NCBI RefSeq assembly: GCF_003121705.1
Contig: NZ_PYHR01000002.1
Coordinates: 744,001 to 808,000, forward strand
Direction of reading: 5' to 3'
From: Serinibacter arcticus
Lineage (GTDB): Bacteria; Actinomycetota; Actinomycetes; Actinomycetales; Beutenbergiaceae
DNA: 64,000 nt
The notes beneath the pieces are model-generated. The model had not been told where the DNA came from, ran no database searches, and saw only the letters and a list, made by a program, of their open reading frames with translations. This document shows positions 8,901-15,096 of the stretch, piece by piece (the stretch's first letter is position 1; every line of letters starts with the position of its first letter). The position numbers were made by a program, and so were the translations under genes.

Positions 8901-10032
8901 CTGCCGCGGTCTGGTCGCTCAGCTCCGACCACGCCAGTCCGTCCGGTGACGTCTCCCACCGGTAGGTCGCGCCAGGCAGGTCGGCGTCCGTGACGGCGGT
9001 CAGCTCGACGACGTCGCCCGGGAGGTAGGGGTTGGTCAGGCCCTGGATCACCACGTTGCCGGCAGCGAGCTCGATCGTGGTCACGGGGGCGGAGGTGACG
9101 GTGGCGCTGCGGGCGGTGATGACCGCGCGCAGCTGCTGGCCGTCTTGGACGGGCGCGCGGTAGGTGTCGGTGACCTGGTCGGGCACCTGCGACCACGCCG
9201 AGCCGTCGAGCGAGGACTCCCACCGGTAGGTGGCGTTCTTCAGCGAGACGTCTGTCTGGGCCAGGAGCTCGACCGTGTCACCGGGGAGGTAGGACTCGGC
9301 CAGGCCGGACAGCGTGACGCTGGTGGGCGGGGTCTGGGCTCCGACGGTGAAGAGGTAGGTGGCCTCGTTCGTGGTGGCGGCGGCTCCGGTCGCCGAGCTG
9401 GAGACGTCGGCACTGACCGTGAGGAGGTACTCCCCCGGCTGGGTGAAAGCCCAGTTGGCGTGCACGTGGGCCAGCGCGCTCTGGTGGATCGTGCCGGGGA
9501 GCTGGTAGCTGCCGCCGTTCAGCAGCGGCCGCTTGTCCCCGAAAGAGCCCTGTGACCACACGAAGATCTCACCGGGGCCGTCGACGTCGGTGATGTGGAT
9601 GTCGACGGTGTTCCAGGCGGAGCCGAGCTGGAGGCTGTCCCACCCGGGCCACAGCAGGGTGGGGTCCTGGGTGAGGGGGAGGTAGTGCGCGGTCTTCCCG
9701 AGAAGCTCCTCGGGGAAGTAGGACGCGTAGGAGGCGCCGTCGGGGAACGCTGTGAGCGCCTCGTCCTTGACCACCAGGTTGACCAGCTCGGGGTCGTGGG
9801 GGACGTGACTGCCGGTCACGTCCTCTTTGAGGTTCAGGGCTGGTGCACCGTCGACCAGGGTCAGGTTGAAGGCGTCGATGTGGCCGTGGTCGAAGGCAAC
9901 CGGCCGCTCGTCGGCGGCCGCGGGAACCGCGGTCAGGGCCAGCGACCCTGCGAGGGCGAAGATCCCTGAAACGGCGGCCGCCAGGCGTGATCGTCGATGG
10001 GTGCCCGGTCGATCAGGGGCAGAAGTAGACAA
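5962..10032 (-). CDS. Sortase-anchored wall protein with three anchored-repeat modules and five Ig-like repeats
   Basis: This secreted protein has 1356 residues. After a Sec signal peptide (to about residue 41, AAADE) comes module 1 (FDHGHIDAF to ALAHVHANWAFTQPG and LFTVG). Five Ig-like repeats of ~85-90 residues follow, each with a GLxxSYLPGDxV-like start and xYRWExSxDG core. Module 2 (DLDHGHVDTF to ALAHVHSNWAFTEPG), an extra Ig-like domain, a Pro/Gly/Ala linker, and module 3 (SEGHFDFGP to THQHGNWVFTEAG) come next. The C terminus has LASTG (about 1314-1318), a hydrophobic helix and a basic tail, fitting class E sortase (LAxTG). It matches the ABC transporter-associated repeat wall protein type (TIGR03773). 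The start is a TTG at 10032 with a weak ribosome site. It is first in the transporter operon, suggesting a wall-level metal relay. Confidence 0.88.
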   Translation of the reverse strand: MSTSAPDRPGTHRRSRLAAAVSGIFALAGSLALTAVPAAADERPVAFDHGHIDAFNLTLVDGAPALNLKEDVTGSHVPHDPELVNLVVKDEALTAFPDGASYASYFPEELLGKTAHYLPLTQDPTLLWPGWDSLQLGSAWNTVDIHITDVDGPGEIFVWSQGSFGDKRPLLNGGSYQLPGTIHQSALAHVHANWAFTQPGEYLLTVSADVSSSATGAAATTNEATYLFTVGAQTPPTSVTLSGLAESYLPGDTVELLAQTDVSLKNATYRWESSLDGSAWSQVPDQVTDTYRAPVQDGQQLRAVITARSATVTSAPVTTIELAAGNVVIQGLTNPYLPGDVVELTAVTDADLPGATYRWETSPDGLAWSELSDQTAAELSVPAVDAQQIRVTHLSGSREVTAQPVVVELVDLPTTLTVTGLLESYLPGQDVVLEAKPDILVDGGVFAWETSDDSSNGWTPVAGAAGSVLTTPAFAGQRIRATYTTYGQNVVSEPVTVRTDAPSPTSLTIEGLQPSYELGESVRLSAVTDIQPDEVTYRWETSTDASTWTPVAGQLASTLTLPATDGEKIRVVASGNGWSLTSPSVTVSVATAGPQLPTSVAVTGLKSSYQREETVTLTAVTDEPAPGAAYAWQAYTTPLIGQPTWNPIAGQTSATYSATARDGQRLRVVATVGEQTLTSQPVTVVVTQAPPGQCWATDLDHGHVDTFSLGLGGPDKLPILELKEDVTGQRVARSPQDVNLLVKEDALTTLPAVAGVPTALHDRPAYYLPLTQDADLLWPGWDSLELAPGGWQTVDIDVTGVEGPGEVYLWSSSSFGGATALLNDGRFQLPGTIHQGALAHVHSNWAFTEPGAYFITVTATAHKGDVSHTTNTATYLFTVGDADLPPDYRDCVAPPAADPLAPDSTELTDSTRGGLTLAPSQVRAGEQVRVDLPADGVATVAAFLHSDPTLVTDGWVRTDAEGSFLVTVPRSTEPGAHRLSVVDAGNQLAGWADLKVLPARADVTRPPTTPPPGAPGAGDTPGTGGATGPGGGKAAGDASAPSGGGSAGSGTPPVCLPVTGSAAAKAPAPAPAPAPGAGGAAAPAPTGEVVVGSEGHFDFGPVVQDGEFQIQVKDDRTAPPVWRQPESVVFDVGEPALRKAADIPAELNFVAPAGQDVYMIQQIQEVGIPWIGFNTQHETIVNGPGAQGATLTLDKAEGPGEVAIFLNGNFGQLVGQRVVDTVGGPTSYTIPANTHQHGNWVFTEAGVYTVTFTIAADGESATSTLRFAVGQSDPAAAGKAGAAAAAPAADGSTEAEKKPAAGQGKTASGQSCTLASTGVDTDPAALALAGAIAVLVGAVLHVAAKRRTAHGRREPA
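6809..6838. repeat. GGGGGC hexanucleotide tract
   Basis: About five tandem copies of a GGGGGC hexamer encode an Ala-Pro linker (APAPAPAPG) before module 3 of the wall protein. Changes in copy number stay in frame and would alter only linker length. Confidence 0.6.
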
Positions 10033-10186
10033 GAGTTCTCAACTTTCAGCGCCGGGGCGCAGCAAGGGTGACCACCGGGAGGTCAGGGTGGTCGTCAGCG
10101 TCGAACGGCACTCCGCCGCCGAACAGGCAGGCGTGTGCGCACGGGTCGACCCTCCCGAGCGCCGACCACCGGTCACGCTACCTCAT

Positions 10187-10211
10187 AATGAGAATCGTTT
10201 CCGTTCTCATT
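10187..10211. promoter_or_regulatory. Zur-box-like palindrome between divergent surface-protein genes
   Basis: AATGAGAA (10187-10194) and TTCTCATT (10204-10211) form a perfect 8-bp inverted repeat with a 9-bp spacer. It is AT-rich within very GC-rich flanks and resembles actinobacterial Zur boxes (TGAxAA ... TTxTCA). It ends 16 nt before the ATG of the SLH protein, just ahead of the ribosome site AAGGAGAGG. It lies about 155 nt upstream of the transporter operon's first gene, so one site could repress both directions when zinc is sufficient. Zur itself is not encoded in the window. Confidence 0.7.
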
Positions 10212-10227
10212 TACAAGGAGAGGTTCC

Positions 10228-13200
10228 ATGAACACCACTGTTCGACGGCGAGGGGCTCTGGTTGGTGCACTCGCACTGGTCAGCGCCTTCTTCGTTCCCC
10301 TCACGGCCCAGGCCGCCGAGGGTTCACCTCCACCGAGTGCCGAGCTGCGCGTCCTGTCGCGCGTGCACACCGACGCCGTCTCCACCTTCCCGACCGGGTC
10401 CGGGTTCGAGCTGGCCAGCAAGGCCGACGTCGCCGAGGGCAACGGCACCCGCCTGGATCCCGCCACGGTCCTGTTCCACCTCGATGCCGACGCGGCACAG
10501 CAGGTCCGGGCCGGGTACGAGTTCATCGCCCCCGTCGGCTCACAGATCTGGATGGCACCCGAGAGCAACCCCATGGGCCCGGAGGGCTACGCAGCGCTGT
10601 GGCCAGGCTTCTCCACGGAGTCCGTCCCCGCCGGCGCGCTCCAGGGCGATCGCACCACCTTCACCCTGGAAGACCTCCAAGGTCCCGGAGACCTGGAGCT
10701 GTTCACCGGTGGTGGCCTCAGCTCTCCGAACCGTCTGTGGTCCAGTGATGAGGACATCACCAGCTTCACCATCGGGCGCACCCACATGCACGCCAACTGG
10801 GCCTTCACCGCTTCCGGGACCTACACGCTCGACGTCTCCGCACAGGCGAGCACCGCGGCAGGCGCCGCCGTCTCGGCGCGCAACACCTACACCTTCGTCG
10901 TGGGCGACCTGGCTCCTGCGGCTGCCACGACCACGACGCTGACCGCCTCCACCACCGCCGCGGCCGCTGGTCAGGCCCTGACTCTGAGCGCGACCGTTTC
11001 CCCGGCCGCTGCGACCGGCTGGGTGGAGTTCCGCGACGGCGACACCGTGCTGGGGCATCAGGAAGTCGCTGCCGGGACTGCCGAGATCACCACGTCGGCG
11101 CTGGCTCTGGGTCAGCGCTCGGTGACTGCTCGTTTCGTGCCGGCTCTTCTCAACGACTACACCCCCTCCACCTCTGCGATTGTGACGATTGCGGTCAGCC
11201 AAGACCCGGGGGGTGACGTTTTCGGCATCACCGGCCTGAAGGGCACCTACCAGGCTGGCGAGATCATCGACCTCACAGCGACCGGCGTTCCAGCTCTTCG
11301 TGACGGCGAGCGGTTGCGCTGGGCGGTGCGCAGCCCCGCCACCGGAGGATCCACCTACTTCAGCGCCGGACCGAGCGACGACCGCTGGACGCGTGATGCG
11401 ACCACTGCCTTGAACGGCGTGGAGATTTCGCTGGTGATCTACAACAGCTCCCTCCCCTCCGCGCAGCGCTACGTGCAGCGGACGCCGTGGCAGCCGTTCC
11501 ACGTCACCGGACAAGACATCGGGTCGGGTGACCTCGCTGTGACCTGGCAGGGCCTGGAGGAGAGCTACTTCGGCGGGGACCCGATCCGCGTCACGGCACA
11601 GCACGACGACCTCAGCACCGATCAGTCCTACCGCTGGGTCTTTCGCGGCCTGCCCTACGACACCTCCTGGAACGAGCTGACCGAGTTCCAGGGAGCGCCG
11701 ACGGGCGAGAATCCCTTCCTCATCGACACCCAGACCGTCGTGTGGTCAGAGATCGCCCTCGAGGTCGTAGACGCGCAGGGGGCAGTGGTGGGCCGCTCGC
11801 CCGCGATCCATCCCTCGGTGACGCAGCGCGAGCTCGTCCTGGAGGGTGCCCGCGGCGTCTACCGCGCGGGAGAGACCATCGAGATCGCCTCGACCCTGAC
11901 TCCGGCGCGCGACGACGCGGCCTACCGCTGGCTCCTCGGGCCGAACCAGTGGGAGGCGACGGAGGTCGGCATCGGCCCTGACCTCACCTTGCCGATCACG
12001 GCCGAGATGGAGCGTCAGACTCTCTTCCTCATCGCGACCGACGCCACGACCGGCTCCCAGATCGCCAGCCCCTCGCACGTCGTTCGCGTGACCGAGTCTG
12101 CCCCCGGCGCGCAGGTCCTCCTGCTGGCCGGGCTCGGGGAGCACGGCGACCACTACCACCAGGGATCCCCCGTCGTCCTGCAAGCCGTGGCTGACCCCGT
12201 AGCCAGCGACAGCGACGTATACCGGTGGGAGTGGAAGCGCCCCGATCAGCAGGGGTGGAGCGTGATCGAGGGCTTCACCGGTCCGCGACATGAGGTCACA
12301 GCCGAGCAGGCACTTGATGACACTCAGGTGCGCGCGACACTGCTGACGAGCACGGGGATCGAGCTCGCCACCAGCGAGATCGGCACGATCCTGGTGGACG
12401 ACCACGGCGCCGCCCCGCGCCAGCGCGTCACCATCACCGGTACCGCAGACGGCTACACCGCCGGTCAAAGCATCACGGTCACGGCCGGCGTCGCCCCCAG
12501 CTCGGTCTTGCAGCGTTGGGAATGGCACGTTCAGCGGCCCGGCGCGTCACAGTCCGAACTCCTGACCACCGAAACCGCCTCCTCGGTGACGCTCACCGCA
12601 GCCGAGGATCTCGACGGCGCTCAGCTCACTGCGCGTCTCACGTTCGACGACGGCCGCGTCTACGTCCAGTCCACACCCGTGACGCTGACGGTTGCTCCGG
12701 CGCCGGTCGAACCGATCACGTTCACGGACGTGCCCGAGGATCTGCAGTTTGCCGAGGAGATCACCTGGCTCGCCGCCCGGGGCATCAGCACCGGCTGGGA
12801 GATGCCCGACGGCACCCACCAGTACCGTCCCGTGACCCCGATCGCCCGCGACGCGATGGCCGCCTTCCTTTACCGGATGGCTGGCTCCCCCGCCTACCAG
12901 GAGCCTCAGGACTCACCCTTCACCGACGTCGCCACCAACAACCAGTTCTACAAGGAGATCGCCTGGACGCACGCCTCCGGCATCTCCACCGGCTGGCCCA
13001 ACGGCGATGGAACGTCCTCCTACCGCCCCCTGGAGAACATCAACCGCGACGCCATGGCCGCGTTCCTGTACCGCTACGCCAAGCCGGCCAGCTACCACGC
13101 GCCCCCGACCAGCGCCTTCACCGACGTCGCCACGGACAACCAGTTCTACAAGGAGATCGCCTGGCTTCACGCCTCCGGCATCTCCACCGGCTGGGTCCAG

Positions 13201-13293
13201 CCCGACGACACCACCCAGTACCGCCCCCTGACCAACATCAACCGTGATGCCATGGCGGCCTTCCTGCACCGCTACCACCACAGGTCCGGCTAG
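10228..13293 (+). CDS. SLH-anchored surface protein with one anchored-repeat module and Ig-like domains
   Basis: This 1021-residue exported protein has a signal peptide cleaved near AQAAEG. One anchored-repeat module follows (degenerate VHTDAVSTF start, ALWPGFSTE, then RTHMHANWAFTASGTY and FVVGD; about 40-230). Next is a bacterial Ig-like domain of the Ig_3_5 type (TTTTLTASTT... VEFRDGDTVLG), then several Ig-like repeats with GLKGTYQAGEII-like starts. Three SLH domains close the protein (about 828-1021), with the pattern FTDV...FYKEIAWxHASGISTGW and YRPL..INRDAMAAFLYR. SLH domains bind secondary wall polymers, so this is the third anchoring mode for the same module. It diverges from the ABC operon across a Zur-like box, and an excellent AAGGAGAGG precedes the ATG. 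Confidence 0.88.
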   Translation: MNTTVRRRGALVGALALVSAFFVPLTAQAAEGSPPPSAELRVLSRVHTDAVSTFPTGSGFELASKADVAEGNGTRLDPATVLFHLDADAAQQVRAGYEFIAPVGSQIWMAPESNPMGPEGYAALWPGFSTESVPAGALQGDRTTFTLEDLQGPGDLELFTGGGLSSPNRLWSSDEDITSFTIGRTHMHANWAFTASGTYTLDVSAQASTAAGAAVSARNTYTFVVGDLAPAAATTTTLTASTTAAAAGQALTLSATVSPAAATGWVEFRDGDTVLGHQEVAAGTAEITTSALALGQRSVTARFVPALLNDYTPSTSAIVTIAVSQDPGGDVFGITGLKGTYQAGEIIDLTATGVPALRDGERLRWAVRSPATGGSTYFSAGPSDDRWTRDATTALNGVEISLVIYNSSLPSAQRYVQRTPWQPFHVTGQDIGSGDLAVTWQGLEESYFGGDPIRVTAQHDDLSTDQSYRWVFRGLPYDTSWNELTEFQGAPTGENPFLIDTQTVVWSEIALEVVDAQGAVVGRSPAIHPSVTQRELVLEGARGVYRAGETIEIASTLTPARDDAAYRWLLGPNQWEATEVGIGPDLTLPITAEMERQTLFLIATDATTGSQIASPSHVVRVTESAPGAQVLLLAGLGEHGDHYHQGSPVVLQAVADPVASDSDVYRWEWKRPDQQGWSVIEGFTGPRHEVTAEQALDDTQVRATLLTSTGIELATSEIGTILVDDHGAAPRQRVTITGTADGYTAGQSITVTAGVAPSSVLQRWEWHVQRPGASQSELLTTETASSVTLTAAEDLDGAQLTARLTFDDGRVYVQSTPVTLTVAPAPVEPITFTDVPEDLQFAEEITWLAARGISTGWEMPDGTHQYRPVTPIARDAMAAFLYRMAGSPAYQEPQDSPFTDVATNNQFYKEIAWTHASGISTGWPNGDGTSSYRPLENINRDAMAAFLYRYAKPASYHAPPTSAFTDVATDNQFYKEIAWLHASGISTGWVQPDDTTQYRPLTNINRDAMAAFLHRYHHRSG

Positions 13294-13315
13294 CCGCAAG
13301 AGCTCGAGCTGCACG

Positions 13316-13447
13316 ACGACGTCCGATCGTCCGACGTCGGTCAGCGGCGCAGCACTGCTGCGAGCCTCTGATCTGCAGTGATGGCAACCCCGTCGCCCTC
13401 CGGGCGGCGGGGTTGCCGCCGTTCTGCCACAGTTCCGGGGTCGTGAC
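13316..13447 (+). repeat. Right copy of the ~130-bp direct repeat framing the zinc island
   Basis: This is the partner of 421-550. It begins about 20 nt after the stop of the SLH protein and ends about 60 nt before the aldo/keto reductase start. The two copies differ mostly in the segment just upstream of the hairpin and in the loop. Confidence 0.75.
13383..13417. terminator. Hairpin terminator after the SLH protein gene (right repeat)
   Basis: GGCAACCCCGTCGCCC pairs with GGGCGGCGGGGTTGCC around a tiny loop. It is nearly identical to the hairpin at 486-520 and is well placed to end transcription of the SLH gene about 90 nt upstream. Confidence 0.75.
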
Positions 13448-13505
13448 GGCTCGATGACCGAATCTCGGCCGGGACGACCCGGTGCGTCACGCCTACTGTG
13501 GAGAG

Positions 13506-14519
13506 ATGGTCAACTATCGATACCTCGGCAACTCCGGTCTGAAGATCTCCGAGATCACCTACGGCAACTGGCTCACCCACGGCTCGCAGGTCGAGAACGA
13601 CGCGGCGACCGCGTGCGTGCGCGCCGCGCTCGACGCGGGGATCTCCACCTTCGACACCGCGGACGTCTACGCGAACACGAAGGCCGAGCAGGTGCTCGGC
13701 GACGCACTCAAGGGCGAACGTCGCGAGTCCCTCGAGATCTTCACGAAGGTCTACTGGCCGACCGGCCCGGGCGGGCCCAACGACACGGGCCTGTCGCGCA
13801 AGCACATCATGGAGTCGATCAACGCCTCGCTCACCCGCCTCGGCACCGACTACGTCGACCTGTACCAGGCGCACCGGTTCGACACGGAGACGCCGCTCGA
13901 GGAGACGATGCAGGCGTTCGCCGACATCGTCCGTCAGGGCAAGGCGCTCTACATCGGCGTGAGCGAGTGGACCGCGGACCAGATCCGCGCGGGCCACGCC
14001 CTCTCGAAGGAGCTGGGCTTCCAGCTCATCTCCTCGCAGCCGCAGTACTCCATGCTGTGGCGCGTCATCGAGAACGAGGTCGTCCCGACGTCGGCCGAGC
14101 TCGGCATCTCCCAGATCGTCTGGTCCCCCGTGGCCCAGGGCGTGCTGACGGGCAAGTACACGCCCGGCGCCGAGCTGCCGGCCGGGTCGCGCGCCACGGA
14201 CGAGAAGGGCGGCGCGAACATGATCAAGCGCTTCATGCACGACGACGTCCTGCAGCGCGTGCAGGACCTCAAGCCCGTCGCCGACGAGCTCGACCTCTCC
14301 CTCGCCCAGCTCGCCGTCGCGTGGGTCCTGCAGAACGACAACGTCGCCGCCGCGCTGATCGGCGCCTCCCGCCCCGAGCAGGTCGCCGAGAACGTCAAGG
14401 CGTCCGGTGTCGTCATCCCCGAGGAGCTGCTGGCGAAGATCGACACGATCCTCGGCGGCGTCGTCGAGCGCGACCCCGCCAAGACGGCCGAGACCGCGCC
14501 GAAGACCCGGGTGGTCTGA
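13506..14519 (+). CDS. Aldo/keto reductase
   Basis: This 337-residue NADPH-dependent (beta/alpha)8-barrel oxidoreductase would reduce aldehydes or ketones in the cytoplasm. The catalytic tetrad is visible as D50, Y55 (FDTADVY), K81 (FTKVYW) and H123 (YQAHRFD). The N-terminal MVNYRYLGNSGLKISEITYG and the long SRKHIMESINASLTRL segment resemble the potassium-channel beta-subunit/YghZ-like branch. I chose the ATG at 13506 for the GGAGAG just upstream, rather than an earlier in-frame start. Codon use is typical of the chromosomal background, unlike the more relaxed codons in the adjoining SLH gene. The physiological substrate is unknown. Confidence 0.88.
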   Translation: MVNYRYLGNSGLKISEITYGNWLTHGSQVENDAATACVRAALDAGISTFDTADVYANTKAEQVLGDALKGERRESLEIFTKVYWPTGPGGPNDTGLSRKHIMESINASLTRLGTDYVDLYQAHRFDTETPLEETMQAFADIVRQGKALYIGVSEWTADQIRAGHALSKELGFQLISSQPQYSMLWRVIENEVVPTSAELGISQIVWSPVAQGVLTGKYTPGAELPAGSRATDEKGGANMIKRFMHDDVLQRVQDLKPVADELDLSLAQLAVAWVLQNDNVAAALIGASRPEQVAENVKASGVVIPEELLAKIDTILGGVVERDPAKTAETAPKTRVV

Positions 14520-14565
14520 CCGACCGCGGTGCCGTCCAGCCTGACGACCAGGCTGAGCACAGAGC

Positions 14566-14602
14566 GATCCCCCGGGCCGGCGGAGAACTGGCCCGGGGGA
14601 TC
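14566..14602. terminator. Hairpin terminator after the aldo/keto reductase
   Basis: GATCCCCCGGGCC and GGCCCGGGGGATC form a perfect 13-bp stem with an 11-nt loop, starting about 45 nt after the stop codon. Confidence 0.75.
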
Positions 14603-14760
14603 GTGCTGTCGCCGGTGCGCCTGACAGTTGTGGCACCCTGCACGTCACTCACCAGCGCGTCGTGGCGAGAGGCCGCCTCGACCTGGCCCCGACACGGGTC
14701 CGGAACTCCCGGCAGCTCGATCGTGGCCCCTCGGGGTCACGTCACCAGCCGATCCAGACG

Positions 14761-14774
14761 CTACTGATCAGTCT
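14761..14774. promoter_or_regulatory. CTACTGATCAGTCT element upstream of the XRE gene
   Basis: It contains the 10-bp palindrome ACTGATCAGT, 9 nt before the XRE ATG. The whole 14-mer recurs as its exact reverse complement at 15100-15113, so it is a candidate operator for the XRE regulator. Confidence 0.45.
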
Positions 14775-14782
14775 GTAGACGG

Positions 14783-15043
14783 ATGCGTAGCGCTGCGAGG
14801 ATGCTTCCGCGAGTGAGAGGAGACCTCCAACGCCGGGTGGGCCGGCGGGTTCACGACCTGCGGATGGCACGCGGGCTGAGCCAGGAGGCCTTCGCTCTCC
14901 AGCTCGGGGTCCATCGGACACATCTCGGAAGCATCGAGCGGGGTGAGCGCAACCTGACCCTGCAGTCCGTCGAGGGCTTGGCGGAGAGGCTCGGAGTCGA
15001 TGTTGACGACCTGGTTGTCGAGCCCGGGGACGTGAGCGACTGA
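14783..15043 (+). CDS. XRE-family transcriptional regulator
   Basis: This 86-residue single-domain helix-turn-helix protein (HTH_3/XRE, about residues 20-75) shows RVHDLRMARGLSQEAFALQL, then GVHRTHLGSIERGERN and LAERLGVDVDDLV. It has no effector domain. In-frame alternative starts lie at 14801 (ATG, preceded by GCGAGG) and 14813 (GTG); the helix-turn-helix is intact with any of them. The gene sits between two copies, in opposite orientation, of a 14-bp element. One is just upstream and one overlaps the start of the next gene, suggesting it controls itself and the lipoprotein gene. Confidence 0.82.
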   Translation: MRSAARMLPRVRGDLQRRVGRRVHDLRMARGLSQEAFALQLGVHRTHLGSIERGERNLTLQSVEGLAERLGVDVDDLVVEPGDVSD

Positions 15044-15096
15044 CCTGGCCTCTTCACGTAATGCAGACGCTTCCTTAAGACCATACGCTCAGCCGT

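Noticed and set aside
5872-8949. Very long plus-strand open frame opposite the large wall protein
   Set aside because: It is a Gly/Arg/Val-rich antisense shadow caused by GC3 bias; the minus strand has a signal peptide, repeated domains and a sortase signal.
12720-13290. Repeated ~170-bp units that could be mistaken for a CRISPR or DNA repeat array
   Set aside because: The periodicity encodes three SLH domains; spacing and divergence fit protein-domain repeats.
421-13447. Integrative element or transposon carrying the zinc island
   Set aside because: No integrase, transposase, inverted terminal repeats or tRNA attachment site could be found; only the direct repeats are supported.
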